DNA of 64,000 nucleotides from Pseudomonas salomonii (GTDB taxonomy: Bacteria > Pseudomonadota > Gammaproteobacteria > Pseudomonadales > Pseudomonadaceae), in assembly GCF_900107155.1 (NCBI RefSeq), contig NZ_FNOX01000002.1, positions 248,001-312,000 of the forward strand. Direction: 5' to 3'. Positions 8,838 to 17,750 of the stretch are shown one piece after another. Within the stretch, counting starts at the first letter, position 1; the number at the start of each line of letters is the position of its first letter. Under the pieces are notes generated by a model that worked only from the letters and a program-made list of their open reading frames with translations, ran no database searches and was not told the DNA's origin. A program made the translations under genes and the position numbers.

Positions 8838-9497
8838 ATGCACGCCATCCCCGCTCAAGAAGTCGCCGGCCATTGCCTGCAGGCTTTCACGCAACTGGTC
8901 CCCGTCAGCCAGGCGGCGTTCTATTGTGTCGACCGCCAGCTGCAAGCCCGCGACTTCCAGTTACACGGAATGAGCGGTGAAATGCACCGCGACTATCTGG
9001 ACAACTACCGTCAATTCGACCCGCTGCAACCGCGCAATTGCCTGTCCAGCGGGTTGACGGTGGTGCCGCTGGGTTTCGCCATGGCGCGCCAGCCGCTGCG
9101 TGACAGCCGCCGCTATCGAGACTTCCTGCAGCGTTATGGCGTGGTCGATGTGGTGGAGATCGTCGCCCATCGCGCCAGCCAACCTCAGGCGGCTATCTCC
9201 TTGCTGCGCACCGCTGAGCAAGGGGTGTTTACCAGCGACCAACTGGCTCAGCTCAATGCCTTGCAGGCGTTGCTGCAAATGGCCGTGGCCAATATGCAGC
9301 CCTGCGACGATGCACTGGCCGGGCTTACGCCCAAGGAGCGCCAGATCGCGTGGTTGTTGCGTCAGGGTGCGAGCAACAAACAACTGGCGCTGGATCTGGA
9401 CGTCGGCCTGCCCACTATCAAGACTCACTTGATCCATCTGTTTCGCAAGACAGGTGTGACCAGCCGTACCGAGTTGGTTGCCGCGCTGTTTCTTTAA
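8838..9497 (+). CDS. LuxR-family transcriptional regulator
   Basis: A 219-aa regulator. The C-terminal LuxR helix-turn-helix (about residues 155-219) reads LTPKERQIAWLLRQGASNKQLA and then LPTIKTHLIHLFRKTGVTSRTEL. The N-terminal 150 residues look like a small ligand-sensing domain but lack the aspartate-rich pocket of acyl-homoserine lactone receptors, so I would not call it a quorum-sensing receptor. Its target is unknown; it lies between the oxidase-cupin genes and the MoaF-SDR operon. Confidence 0.75.
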   Translation: MHAIPAQEVAGHCLQAFTQLVPVSQAAFYCVDRQLQARDFQLHGMSGEMHRDYLDNYRQFDPLQPRNCLSSGLTVVPLGFAMARQPLRDSRRYRDFLQRYGVVDVVEIVAHRASQPQAAISLLRTAEQGVFTSDQLAQLNALQALLQMAVANMQPCDDALAGLTPKERQIAWLLRQGASNKQLALDLDVGLPTIKTHLIHLFRKTGVTSRTELVAALFL

Positions 9498-9582
9498 GCC
9501 GCCTCAACCCTTCGGTTGATAGGCGGGCCCGATTGCCCGCCGCATGATCCGGGATGTCCATTCCATCAACCGGAGCCATGCA

Positions 9583-10404
9583 ATGACCACATCATCCGAC
9601 TGGATCACCGTAGGCGCCCTCGCCGACGGTTTTGCCACCGACGCGTTCATCCTGCCCAACCTTGCCGACCTCAACGGCAAGACCTTCACCCTGCATTTTG
9701 CCAACGGTTGGCAGATCGAGCATCGTTTTGACACCGAGGCGCTGCACTGGCACGCGGCGGATGGTCACTCCAGCGGGTCTGCCGCGTACCGCGCCACCTC
9801 GGTACGCCCGGGCCTGTACTTGGTCGATTTCATCAAGCACGAAGCCGGCCAGGCCTGGTCGATCAGCCTGGTGCTGGACACCACCACGGCGTCGTTCACC
9901 GCCGTGATCGGGCGTATGCCGAACCGCGAGCAAACCGAGCAAGACCTTTACAGCCGCGCCCTGGCCGGCAAGGCCCTGACCTCAGTGGAAGTGGACTTCC
10001 TGCACGGCAGCCTGGACCAACCCTGGCAAGCCGGCCAATGCCCCCACGCGCCGACCCAGGAACTGACCGGCCTGCGCAACCTGTATCGCTACAGCCCCAG
10101 CGAGGTCTACGAGCACATCTACCTGAACGATCAGTTCTATGCCTGGCAGTGCCTCAAGGGCGTGGAGCAAGGCCTGTGCGACACCGACCGCTGCCATTAC
10201 TACAAGGTTGCCGATCAACTGTACCTGTTCGTCTGGCGCGAAAAGATCATCCCCACCCTCGGCCTGGTACTGATCGACCTGCAACAGCACCGCAGCGACG
10301 GCAAGATTTTCGGCTATGCCGGTGCGTCCTTCGATGAGCTGTCGAACTTTCCCGTCAGTTCCTACTGCCAAGTGCTCAACCGCACGGAGTATCCCGATGC
10401 CTGA
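9583..10404 (+). CDS. MoaF-family protein
   Basis: This is a 273-aa protein of the MoaF family, with two lipocalin-like repeats: residues 1-110 (ITVGALADGF...LNGKTFTLHFANGW) and 110-273 (ELTGLRNLYRYSPSEVYEHIYLN, then YFLY-like KVADQLYLFVWREKIIP). The name is historical: in Klebsiella, moaF belongs to a monoamine-induced regulon, so a role in aromatic amine metabolism fits better than molybdenum cofactor synthesis. CCGGAG precedes the ATG at 9583. Its stop overlaps the next gene by 8 bases. Confidence 0.75.
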   Translation: MTTSSDWITVGALADGFATDAFILPNLADLNGKTFTLHFANGWQIEHRFDTEALHWHAADGHSSGSAAYRATSVRPGLYLVDFIKHEAGQAWSISLVLDTTTASFTAVIGRMPNREQTEQDLYSRALAGKALTSVEVDFLHGSLDQPWQAGQCPHAPTQELTGLRNLYRYSPSEVYEHIYLNDQFYAWQCLKGVEQGLCDTDRCHYYKVADQLYLFVWREKIIPTLGLVLIDLQQHRSDGKIFGYAGASFDELSNFPVSSYCQVLNRTEYPDA

Positions 10405-11197
10405 TCCGCGGACCATCGTGATCACCGGTGCCGGCACGGGCATCGGTGCCGCCTGCGCCCGGCTGTACGCCGCCGAAGGGGCCAACCTGGTGCTGATCGG
10501 CCGTCGCCGCGAGCCTCTGGAGCAGGTCGCCCGGGACGCCGGCGGCCTGGTCCTGGTCGGCGACGCAGCCTGCCCAGCTACCTGGGAAGGCTTCGTCGCA
10601 CAGATTCGTGAGCGCTACGGCCGCCTCGATGTGCTGCTGGCCTGCGCCGGCGGCCATGGCGTCGGCAGCGCCACCCAAACCAGCCCGCAGACGTGGGAGG
10701 CCGCGTTGCGCAGCAACCTGGACAGCGCGTTCTACAGTGCCCGCGCCTGCCTGCCGCTGCTGATCGAAAGCGCCGGTAATATCGTGCTGCTCGGCTCCAT
10801 CGCCTCGCTGGCCGCCGGCCCCGAAGTGTGCGGCTACACCACTGCCAAGCATGCGCTGCTCGGGCTCAACCGCTCCCTGGCCAGGGACTACGGACCACGC
10901 GGCGTGCGCGTGAACACGGTGTGCCCAGGCTGGGTCACCACGCCGATGGCAGACCAGGAAATGCAGCCGCTGATGAGTTTCCATGGCGACACGCTGCAGC
11001 AAGCCTACGCCCGCGTGTGCGCCGACGTGCCGTTGCGGCGCCCCGCCAGCGCCACGGAAATCGCCAAGGTGTGCCGCTTCCTGGCCAGCCCCGATGCCTC
11101 GATCATCACCGGGGCGAGCCTGGTCGCCGACGGCGGTTCAAGCATCGTCGATGTGCCCACGCTGGCCTACGCCCATATGGAGACCGCACATGCCTGA
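10397..11197 (+). CDS. short-chain dehydrogenase/reductase (first of pair)
   Basis: A 266-aa classical SDR. The NAD(P) motif TGAGTGIG is at residues 10-17, NAG is replaced by CAGG in LLACAGGHG, the catalytic Ser is in GSIAS and the Tyr-Lys in YTTAKHAL. Its start codon lies inside the end of the MoaF gene in the 8-base junction ATGCCTGA, so translation is coupled. The substrate is unknown; an aromatic alcohol or hydroxyacid made during amine breakdown is an inference from context. Confidence 0.8.
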   Translation: MPDPRTIVITGAGTGIGAACARLYAAEGANLVLIGRRREPLEQVARDAGGLVLVGDAACPATWEGFVAQIRERYGRLDVLLACAGGHGVGSATQTSPQTWEAALRSNLDSAFYSARACLPLLIESAGNIVLLGSIASLAAGPEVCGYTTAKHALLGLNRSLARDYGPRGVRVNTVCPGWVTTPMADQEMQPLMSFHGDTLQQAYARVCADVPLRRPASATEIAKVCRFLASPDASIITGASLVADGGSSIVDVPTLAYAHMETAHA

Positions 11198-11960
11198 CGA
11201 CTTGAATTTCAGCGGTAAAACCGTGCTGGTCACCGGCGGTGCCCAAGGCATCGGTGGGGCCATCGTCGAGGCGTTTGCAGTGCGTGGCGCGCGTGTGATG
11301 ATCGCCGACCTTCGGCTGGCGCAAGCCCAGGCGCTGGCCGATGACCTGACGGCGCGAGCGTGTCAGGTCGAGGCCATCGACGTTGATCTGGCCGATGCTG
11401 CGGCGGTGCTCGAATTGGTAGCGGGGATAGAAAGACGCTGGGGCCGCCTGGATATTCTGGTGCACAACGCCGGCTACTTTCCGTTGACGCCGTTCGCGCA
11501 GATCACCCCGGCGATTCTTGAGCGCACGTTGGCGGTCAATCTCTCGGCCCTGTTCTGGTTGACCCAGGCCGCCTTGCCGATGTTTCAGCGCCAGGGCGGC
11601 GGTTGTGTACTGGTCACTTCATCAGTCACCGGGCCACGGGTTGCCTACCCGGGGCTTAGCCACTACGCGGCGTCAAAAGCCGGGGTGAACGGCTTTATTC
11701 GCAATGCGGCGCTGGAACTGGCCGCCTATCAGGTGCGCGTCAACGGTGTGGAGCCTGGGATGATTGCCACGCCGGCCATGGATAACCTGGGCGACAGCCA
11801 GGTCAATGCCGACATCGCCAGCCGCGTGCCACTGGGACGCCTCGGCGCCGCGCAGGATATCGCCGGGGCGATGGTGTTTCTGGCGTCTGAGCTGGCGGCT
11901 TACATCACCGGGCAGACCATCGTGGTGGATGGCGGGTCGACGTTGCCTGAAGTGAAATGA
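11190..11960 (+). CDS. short-chain dehydrogenase/reductase (second of pair)
   Basis: A 256-aa classical SDR with TGGAQGIGG (residues 11-19), HNAGYFP, SSVTGPR and catalytic YAASKAGV. It starts in the same ATGCCTGA junction as the previous gene, so MoaF, SDR1 and SDR2 form a tightly coupled three-gene unit. It shares the fold but not close sequence with its neighbour, so they are not a recent duplication. The substrate is unknown. Confidence 0.82.
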   Translation: MPDDLNFSGKTVLVTGGAQGIGGAIVEAFAVRGARVMIADLRLAQAQALADDLTARACQVEAIDVDLADAAAVLELVAGIERRWGRLDILVHNAGYFPLTPFAQITPAILERTLAVNLSALFWLTQAALPMFQRQGGGCVLVTSSVTGPRVAYPGLSHYAASKAGVNGFIRNAALELAAYQVRVNGVEPGMIATPAMDNLGDSQVNADIASRVPLGRLGAAQDIAGAMVFLASELAAYITGQTIVVDGGSTLPEVK

Positions 11961-11989
11961 CCTCAATCGGGGTGTAACCTGGATCAAAT

Positions 11990-12014
11990 GTAGGAGTGGG
12001 CTTGCCCGCGATGG
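11990..12014 (+). repeat. REP-like element
   Basis: TAGGAGTGGGCTTGCCCGCGATGG is a REP core in the forward direction, 30 bp after the second SDR stop. Confidence 0.6.
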
Positions 12015-12047
12015 CCATAGGTATCTACAGATTTCAAATGTGAGAGT

Positions 12048-12140
12048 GCGTAGCAGCTGTCGAGCCCCGGCGAGGCTGCGTTTGCGGCCTGTCTGACACA
12101 CCGCTGACGCAGCCTCGCCGGGGCTCGACAGCTGCTACGC
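12048..12140. repeat. perfect 34-bp inverted repeat between convergent operons
   Basis: Arms 12048-12081 and 12107-12140 are perfect reverse complements (34 bp) around a 25-bp loop. They separate the SDR pair from the convergent TetR gene and could stop transcription from both sides. Together with the flanking REP cores (11990-12014 and 12199-12223) this is a composite repeat island. Confidence 0.9.
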
Positions 12141-12190
12141 AGAGGGCTCGCTCTAAGATATGTAGATACTTATGCCCCGATGGCAGAGTG

Positions 12191-12847
12191 TCAGCCCTCA
12201 TCGGGAGCAAGCCCCCTCCCACATGTTGATCGAGGTGTATCAGGTAGATAGCGGTCGGCGCTTTCGAGCATTGACAGTGAATCACTGAACACCCGCGACA
12301 AAGCCGCAAGCCGTTTGACATAGCCCTGGGGCGTCGAATAGATCAGTTCCACATGCAGGCTGTCGACGATGCCCAGGTAGGCGTCGCTAAACACTTCAAG
12401 CGTTCCAGGTTGCACCGTCTTGTAGCGATCTTGCGCGGCAGACTGAAAGGCCTGGCGAATGCGCGCCAGGTATCCCTCAAATCCTGCGGTAATGACGCTA
12501 CGAATATCCGCTGGCGGAAAGTACGCCGTGCGCAACAAAAAGCGCAGGTGCGCCGACCCTTCATACCGCCCGCTCAGCCGCTCAAGGTGCAATCGCCCCG
12601 GCACTCCTGTGTGCCCGGCCTCCTCCTTGAAACACTGCGTGATGTACTGATGCTCATGCGCCAGGGCAATCTCGAAGACCTTCTGGAACAACGCCGCCTT
12701 GCTGACAAAATGCGCATACAGCGACGCCTTGCGCATGCCGGCCCGCCCCGCAATTTCGTTCAGCGATGAAGCGTCGTAGCCATGATCGGCAAAGTGTTCG
12801 ACCGCCACTGCGCAGATGTTGTGGGCCGACAGGGTGAGCGGTTTCAT
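12191..12847 (-). CDS. TetR-family transcriptional regulator
   Basis: A 218-aa TetR regulator. The N-terminal helix-turn-helix spans about residues 10-55 (AVEHFADHGYDASSLNEIAGRAGMRKASLYAHF, here given by its ends AVEHFADHGY and GMRKASLYAHF). The rest is a helical ligand domain. The last dozen residues, roughly DTPRSTCGRGLAPDEG, are encoded inside a REP core (12199-12223), so the original C-terminus has been replaced or extended by repeat DNA. Target and ligand are unknown; it may regulate the MoaF-SDR unit. Confidence 0.85.
   Translation of the reverse strand: MKPLTLSAHNICAVAVEHFADHGYDASSLNEIAGRAGMRKASLYAHFVSKAALFQKVFEIALAHEHQYITQCFKEEAGHTGVPGRLHLERLSGRYEGSAHLRFLLRTAYFPPADIRSVITAGFEGYLARIRQAFQSAAQDRYKTVQPGTLEVFSDAYLGIVDSLHVELIYSTPQGYVKRLAALSRVFSDSLSMLESADRYLPDTPRSTCGRGLAPDEG
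12199..12223 (-). repeat. REP-like element inside the 3' end of the TetR gene
   Basis: CATCGGGAGCAAGCCCCCTC is a reverse-oriented REP core that is translated as the C-terminal tail of the TetR regulator. Confidence 0.6.
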
Positions 12848-12862
12848 TGATCGATGGATAAC

Positions 12863-13825
12863 CTACGCCGCACCGACCGCTTGCTGCAGATGGGTAGACC
12901 GAAAGTCCTTGGGCGACAGGTCAAATTGCTTCTTGAACGAGCGACTGAAATGCGCGGAATCGGTGAAGCCCCACTTGTAGGCGATCGATGTGATCGACTC
13001 ACTTTTGAGGAAGGGGTTGGTCAAATCGTCCGCACTGCGTTTGAGCCGTGCACGCTGGATGTAGCGGCAGACGCTGTCGTCCTGCTCTTCAAACAAACGG
13101 TACAAATGACGCACCGAGATGTTCAAGCGGCTGGCCAGGCCCACCGGGCTCAAACCGGGCTGGGTCAGGGACTCATCGATAACTTTCTGTACGTAGCTGC
13201 GCAGGTTGCTGCCTTGCAACGACGCGGCGCAGTCGCCCGGTGCGTCATGCAACTCAAAGGCTGAACCCAGCAAGGAGACAAACGCCGCTTGCAGTGCCTC
13301 GGCCTCTTCAATCGAATCCTGCCCCTCCAGTCCTTCTCTGCACAGTTGGTCCATCAGCACATGGAGCATGCGGCCACAGGCCTTGCTCGAGGAGATCTTG
13401 CCGAACGTTTTCGATGCACTGCCCAGCTGCCTGCACACTTCGTTGCGTGAGAGTGACAGGGACGTATGTTCGATAAGGCCAAAAGGGCTGATCTCGATCG
13501 ATCCCGTGGAATCCATCAGCAACATATCGCCGGGCGCCAACTGAATGACCTCGCCGTTCTGGGTGATCTGGCAATAGCCACTGCGCTGGCTGAGGAGGAA
13601 ACAATGCTGGTCCATATCGTGATCGGCGTTATGCCGCTCGCGCTTGATCAAGCCGGCATTGGTCCGCAGGTTGGCTAGTGACAGACCGCCACGGGAGTGC
13701 ACGGACACTTCACCGATGAACAGCGCACGGTTGAAGGCCAGTTCCGTGTCGAAATGGCCGCAGGCCGCTCGCAGGTCCCGAGTCCAGGTTTCCAACCCAT
13801 AGCGCGCAGACTGATAGGTGCTCAT
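12863..13825 (-). CDS. AraC-family activator, FeaR-like
   Basis: A 320-aa regulator with an N-terminal AraC-binding-like domain (about residues 10-190; HCFLLSQRSGYCQITQNGE and LAPGDMLLMDSTG) and a C-terminal double helix-turn-helix (about 220-315; LSPVGLASRLNISVRHLYRLF and SITSIAYKWGFTDSAHFSRSFKKQF). The domain pair and the opening resemble FeaR, the activator of aromatic amine oxidase and phenylacetaldehyde dehydrogenase. Four nearby promoters carry matching tandem repeats, which makes it the best candidate to bind them. The TetR gene follows 15 bp downstream on the same strand. Confidence 0.82.
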   Translation of the reverse strand: MSTYQSARYGLETWTRDLRAACGHFDTELAFNRALFIGEVSVHSRGGLSLANLRTNAGLIKRERHNADHDMDQHCFLLSQRSGYCQITQNGEVIQLAPGDMLLMDSTGSIEISPFGLIEHTSLSLSRNEVCRQLGSASKTFGKISSSKACGRMLHVLMDQLCREGLEGQDSIEEAEALQAAFVSLLGSAFELHDAPGDCAASLQGSNLRSYVQKVIDESLTQPGLSPVGLASRLNISVRHLYRLFEEQDDSVCRYIQRARLKRSADDLTNPFLKSESITSIAYKWGFTDSAHFSRSFKKQFDLSPKDFRSTHLQQAVGAA

Positions 13826-13941
13826 GGCATCTCCACAATGGCTTCTTGTTTTTGTTGGCTAATAGTTAACATGTTATCTATATAGGCGCAACAAGTACGT
13901 GATAGCCACTGTTGAAGCACTAATGATGCCAAGTATCCCGA

Positions 13942-14562
13942 TCAGACCGAGCTCAACACTCGCTGCAAACCCGCCAGAACAGTGAACAACCCTGTCCGCT
14001 GCACGCTGCTCAACGGAATGTAGCGACGAAACGACGGCATGCGGTTGACCACCTCGCTGCCGCCCATATGTTCCAGCCGCACCTGCCACTGGTGCCCGCT
14101 CAACTCGATGTGCAGGCGTTTGAAGTCCAGCACCATCAACGCCTGGTGCAGGGCGAGGTCGTTGTTCAAAGCAGCCTGGAGCCGGGTCAGCAACGCCGGC
14201 GCTCCGGCCCGTTGCCGACAGGTCAGCCCCATGCGCCGAATCGACCCGCTGTGGTGCAGCTCAAAGCGTGCGCTGCCCTGCTCTGAGGCGGGCACCTTGA
14301 TCATGAATTCAGTCATGACCAGGTGCATCAGCAATTGCGCTTCGGTGCGTTCGGTAACGTCCACCCGCAGGCCGACATCATCCAGGCAAAACGCAGCACG
14401 GGCTGGCCCGGTCGCGGTAAAACTTGCCTGCCCGAGGTTGCGTCGCAGGTACTCCAGCGTGACCCCGGGACGGTACCCGGCCGGGGCCCGCTGGGCACTG
14501 AACAGCTCAGACAGCTTTTGCAGCCTGTTCGAGATAAGCGTTGTGAGGGTTACCAGGCTCAT
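13942..14562 (-). CDS. conserved hypothetical protein (possibly DUF3156), partner of the permease
   Basis: A 206-aa soluble protein with no signal peptide or membrane segment. It begins MSLVTLTTLISNRLQKL; AAGGAG lies 8 bases upstream of the ATG at 14562. Its start lies 56 bases inside the end of the permease gene, in another frame, so the two are translationally linked. Small proteins of this kind are found after amino acid permeases in Pseudomonas; I recall DUF3156 but cannot verify it. Function unknown; a regulatory or stabilising partner of the permease is possible. Confidence 0.65.
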   Translation of the reverse strand: MSLVTLTTLISNRLQKLSELFSAQRAPAGYRPGVTLEYLRRNLGQASFTATGPARAAFCLDDVGLRVDVTERTEAQLLMHLVMTEFMIKVPASEQGSARFELHHSGSIRRMGLTCRQRAGAPALLTRLQAALNNDLALHQALMVLDFKRLHIELSGHQWQVRLEHMGGSEVVNRMPSFRRYIPLSSVQRTGLFTVLAGLQRVLSSV

Positions 14563-16006
14563 GGGAAAACTCCTTGGCCAGCACTTCTTCAACCGAAGCG
14601 GGCTTGAATGGATTGACCTTCTGCACCACCAATGTCCAGAACAACGCGTAGGCCGCCGTGACCCCGAGCATCACCCCAAAAGGCACATAAATATCCGCGG
14701 GGTTCATGCCGGGCGGGGTAATGAACCACATGCCCAGCAAGATACCCACGCTGGAAAGAATCTGTGGCAACGGGAAGAACGGCGAGCGATAAGCCCGTGG
14801 CAGATCGGGACGACGGATACGCAGGATAACCACCGACAGCGTCACCAGCAGGTAGGAAAAACTCCACGCACACACCGCCGCCAGCACCAGGTGCATGATG
14901 TTATCGGTGTTGCCGCCCAACCACAGGGCGTACAGACACGGAATCAGCATCGCCACCAGGATGCACAGCAGCGGCGTCTTGAAGCGCGGGTGCAAGTAGG
15001 TGAACACCTTGGGCAGCGCGCCATCCACCGCCATGCCGTAGAGAATCCTCGGCACACCCGCCATCAGCGTGTTGATGGTGGCGGCACCGGCAAACAGAAA
15101 ACCGATGCCCAGCCACAGCGGGCCGATATCCCCCATGACCTGCTCGGCAAAGCGGGGAATCGCCATGGGCGTGTCGAGCAGGTGCACGCCGGTGGCGGCA
15201 TCCAGCAACACGTTTTCCACCTGGCGCTTCATCGCGGCGCCGTAGATGAACATGCAGGTGGCCACGCTCAACAAGCCGAAAATCATGGCCTTGGGCATGA
15301 CCTTGGCCGAGTTGCGCAGGTCCGGCGCCAACGGCGTAACGAACTCACAGCCAACGAACATGAACATGGCCATGCCCACCAACGACAGAATGGTGACCAG
15401 GTCGGTGCCCACCAGCGATACACCGAACCACCCCTCCAGTTGCACCGCCGGTGCCGCGATCAGGCCCATCACACCAAACACCATCAGTGTGGTCCACATG
15501 CCGAAGGTCAGGATGATCTCGGTCCTGCCGAAGGCGCTGACGCCAAAGGCATTGAGAATGCCGAACACCACCACAAACCCGACCCCAAGCAACCAGGAAC
15601 CGCCTGCAGATTCCGCCAGGGTGTTGAGGTGCTCGAAGTTCACCAGGGCCATGACCCCCGACAGAATCGTCTCCGCCGTCCCGGCGAACACATGCACGAT
15701 CAGGTAGGCCGATAACGTGCCCGTGATCGCAAAGAAACGGCCCATGCCGCAGTTGATGTAATCGTAGACCGAACCGGTGGTCGGCAGGATCGAGGCCGCT
15801 TCGGCAAAGGTCGTCGCCTGGGCCAGCATCATGACTACCGCGATCAGCATGGCCACCGCGAAGGCGCTGCCGCCGATACCAAAGCCCATGGTCGCGGTGA
15901 GAATCACCGGGCTGGCCATGATCAGGCCAATGGTGCTGGCCAGTGCGGTCGGAAACCCGACGCTGCCGCGTTTCAAATGCTGTGTGAGTCGGTCATTGAT
16001 CGACAT
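14507..16006 (-). CDS. APC-superfamily amino acid/amine permease
   Basis: A 499-aa polytopic inner-membrane protein of the amino acid-polyamine-organocation superfamily, with about 12 hydrophobic segments. The family signature in TM1 is present (GFPTALASTIGLIMASPVI). The ATG at 16006 is chosen because CGAGGA lies just upstream; longer in-frame starts lack this. Shared tandem repeats upstream link it to the FAD oxidase and FeaB-like genes, suggesting uptake of an aromatic amine or amino acid. Confidence 0.82.
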   Translation of the reverse strand: MSINDRLTQHLKRGSVGFPTALASTIGLIMASPVILTATMGFGIGGSAFAVAMLIAVVMMLAQATTFAEAASILPTTGSVYDYINCGMGRFFAITGTLSAYLIVHVFAGTAETILSGVMALVNFEHLNTLAESAGGSWLLGVGFVVVFGILNAFGVSAFGRTEIILTFGMWTTLMVFGVMGLIAAPAVQLEGWFGVSLVGTDLVTILSLVGMAMFMFVGCEFVTPLAPDLRNSAKVMPKAMIFGLLSVATCMFIYGAAMKRQVENVLLDAATGVHLLDTPMAIPRFAEQVMGDIGPLWLGIGFLFAGAATINTLMAGVPRILYGMAVDGALPKVFTYLHPRFKTPLLCILVAMLIPCLYALWLGGNTDNIMHLVLAAVCAWSFSYLLVTLSVVILRIRRPDLPRAYRSPFFPLPQILSSVGILLGMWFITPPGMNPADIYVPFGVMLGVTAAYALFWTLVVQKVNPFKPASVEEVLAKEFSHEPGNPHNAYLEQAAKAV

Positions 16007-16140
16007 GGTACGGATCCTCGAAAGCGGATTTCTGAGTGGATGCATCGAGCCGTACAAGGAGCCGGCAATAAAGCCCTCCCCAGCCAGTCCTTGATCGAAA
16101 CGGCATCGTGCGCAAAATCACTGTGCGCCTCACACACGCT

Positions 16141-16184
16141 GATCGTCTTGCCCATGTCTGCCGTCGCTTTTGTTGCTGCCTGCC
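16141..16184 (-). promoter_or_regulatory. tandem 22-bp direct repeat, candidate FeaR-like operator (permease promoter)
   Basis: On the minus strand the repeats run 16184-16163 (GGCAGGCAGCAACAAA) and 16162-16141 (GGCAGACATGGGCAAG), exactly 22 bp apart. They agree with the core GGCAnnCAnnnTCAAG at 9-10 of 11 fixed positions. The pair ends 134 bp upstream of the permease ATG. Confidence 0.55.
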
Positions 16185-16198
16185 AAGGCATACGGCTT

Positions 16199-16241
16199 GG
16201 CGGGCAGGATCAATTGCGTGGCACGCAGGTGAAAGACTTCC
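16199..16241 (+). promoter_or_regulatory. tandem 21-bp direct repeat, candidate FeaR-like operator (porin promoter)
   Basis: On the plus strand, GGCGGGCAGGATCAAT (from 16199) and GGCACGCAGGTGAAAGAC (from 16220) repeat at 21-bp spacing and fit the same core. The pair ends about 67 bp before the porin ATG at 16309. It lies back to back with the permease pair at 16141-16184. Confidence 0.5.
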
Positions 16242-16308
16242 CCCGCTCCCGGTCATCTTAATGCGTCCTCGACCTATTGGCTGTCCAACCACGCTGGGGA
16301 ACATAACA

Positions 16309-17637
16309 ATGGAGCACACACTGAAAACCCGCACGCTGTCCAAGGCCGTTGGCCTGGGTATCGCGCTCCTGATCGGCCACTCTTCGGCCCAGGCGTACGA
16401 GCTGTATGCCGACGATGACACGCATCTGAACGCGGACTTCCTGGCGGTGTACGGCTTGTTCAACAGCCGTCACAACTACGACGGTACTCCCGGCGGCTCG
16501 ACCTGGCGCGAAGGTTTCATCAAGTATGGGGTGAGCGGCGATCAGGGCCTGGCCGGGCATGGCAGCGCGTATGGCGCGCTCAATTGGGTCAGCTCCGGCA
16601 CCTGGGGCGACGGCGATGCAGCGGGCAACACCGATGGCAGCGAGCGCACAACCAAAATCGAAGACGCGTACCTGGGATGGCGCTCAGCCGACCTGTTCCC
16701 GGCGCTGGGCAAGGACGGTGTGGATTTCTCCGTCGGTCGCCAGGTGGTCAAGATTGGCCGGGGGTTCCTGATCAACGACGACGGCCCCAACCTGGGCAAC
16801 GGCCCGGCTGACGGTGCGCTGAACCGTGGCGGCGCCTATTACCTGGCGGCACGGCACGCCTTCGACCGCACTGCCGTGCTGCGCCTGGGCGGGCAAGAGG
16901 GCCTGCACGGTTCGGTGCTGTGGCTCAAGTCGGATAACCGCGCCCAGGCAGAAACCGAACTGGCGGCGGGCACCCTCGACTACACGGGCGCCGCCGGTAC
17001 GTTGGGGTTGACCTGGGTCCACGGCATGAACGTCACCAACCAGTGGGCCAGCGACTTCCAGAAACAGCGCGAGGGCCTGGACACCTACAGCGTGCGCGGC
17101 GAAGGCAGCGCGGGCATCGACAACGCCAGCTTCGCCTTCGAATACGCCTGGCAAGACAAGGATGCCGGCCCCGAAAAAGCCTGGTATGCCGAGGCCGGCT
17201 ACACCTTCGCCGATGTTGGCTGGGCACCGAAGCTGACCTACCGCTACACGCGTTACTCGCAAAAATGGGACCCGCTGTTTACCGGGCTCAGCACCGGTTA
17301 CGGCACCTGGTTCCAGGGTGAAGTGGCCTCCAACTATGCCGGCCCGTTCAATAGCAACACCGGCGTCCATCACGTCGGTCTCAAGGCGACGCCGCTGGAG
17401 AACCTGACGGTCGGCGCGCTGTACTTCGACTTCAATACCCTGCGCAAAAACGATGCATTGAACCTGGATGCCCGGGAGTTGGACCTGTACGCCGAATGGG
17501 CGGTCAACAGCCACCTGATCATCAGCCCGCTGGTGGGTATTTACCAACCCAAAAAGGATGCCGACACCGGGGGTAACCAGGTGGGTGGCAATGGCACCAA
17601 CCTCTACAGTCAACTGACCGTGGCTGTGCCCTTCTGA
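16309..17637 (+). CDS. outer-membrane beta-barrel porin (alginate-export-like family)
   Basis: A 442-aa outer-membrane protein with a signal peptide (residues 1-29, cleavage after SSAQA) and alternating beta strands to a C-terminal aromatic residue (QLTVAVPF). The repeated R-x-V-x-I-G-R style (DVSFSVGRQVVKIGRG-like, FSVGRQVVKIGRGF) resembles alginate-export-domain channels. It is divergent from the permease with paired operator-like repeats between them, so it probably admits the same substrate across the outer membrane. Confidence 0.72.
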   Translation: MEHTLKTRTLSKAVGLGIALLIGHSSAQAYELYADDDTHLNADFLAVYGLFNSRHNYDGTPGGSTWREGFIKYGVSGDQGLAGHGSAYGALNWVSSGTWGDGDAAGNTDGSERTTKIEDAYLGWRSADLFPALGKDGVDFSVGRQVVKIGRGFLINDDGPNLGNGPADGALNRGGAYYLAARHAFDRTAVLRLGGQEGLHGSVLWLKSDNRAQAETELAAGTLDYTGAAGTLGLTWVHGMNVTNQWASDFQKQREGLDTYSVRGEGSAGIDNASFAFEYAWQDKDAGPEKAWYAEAGYTFADVGWAPKLTYRYTRYSQKWDPLFTGLSTGYGTWFQGEVASNYAGPFNSNTGVHHVGLKATPLENLTVGALYFDFNTLRKNDALNLDARELDLYAEWAVNSHLIISPLVGIYQPKKDADTGGNQVGGNGTNLYSQLTVAVPF

Positions 17638-17750
17638 GTAGAAAGGCATGACCTTACTCTTGCCGCCCTCGGAATACTTTAAAAAGCGGAGGACACGACA
17701 ACTACCCTGACACCGGGGGGATATCTGCCTTATGAATGGAGATTCAAATT

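Noticed and set aside
8838..9497. Quorum-sensing receptor
   Set aside because: The LuxR helix-turn-helix is clear but the N-terminal domain lacks the usual autoinducer-pocket pattern and no luxI is near.
14039..15715. 558-codon open frame on the plus strand across the permease gene
   Set aside because: It is antisense to a clear 499-aa permease; the translation is rich in His, Gln and Arg with no motif, the usual shadow of a high-GC gene.
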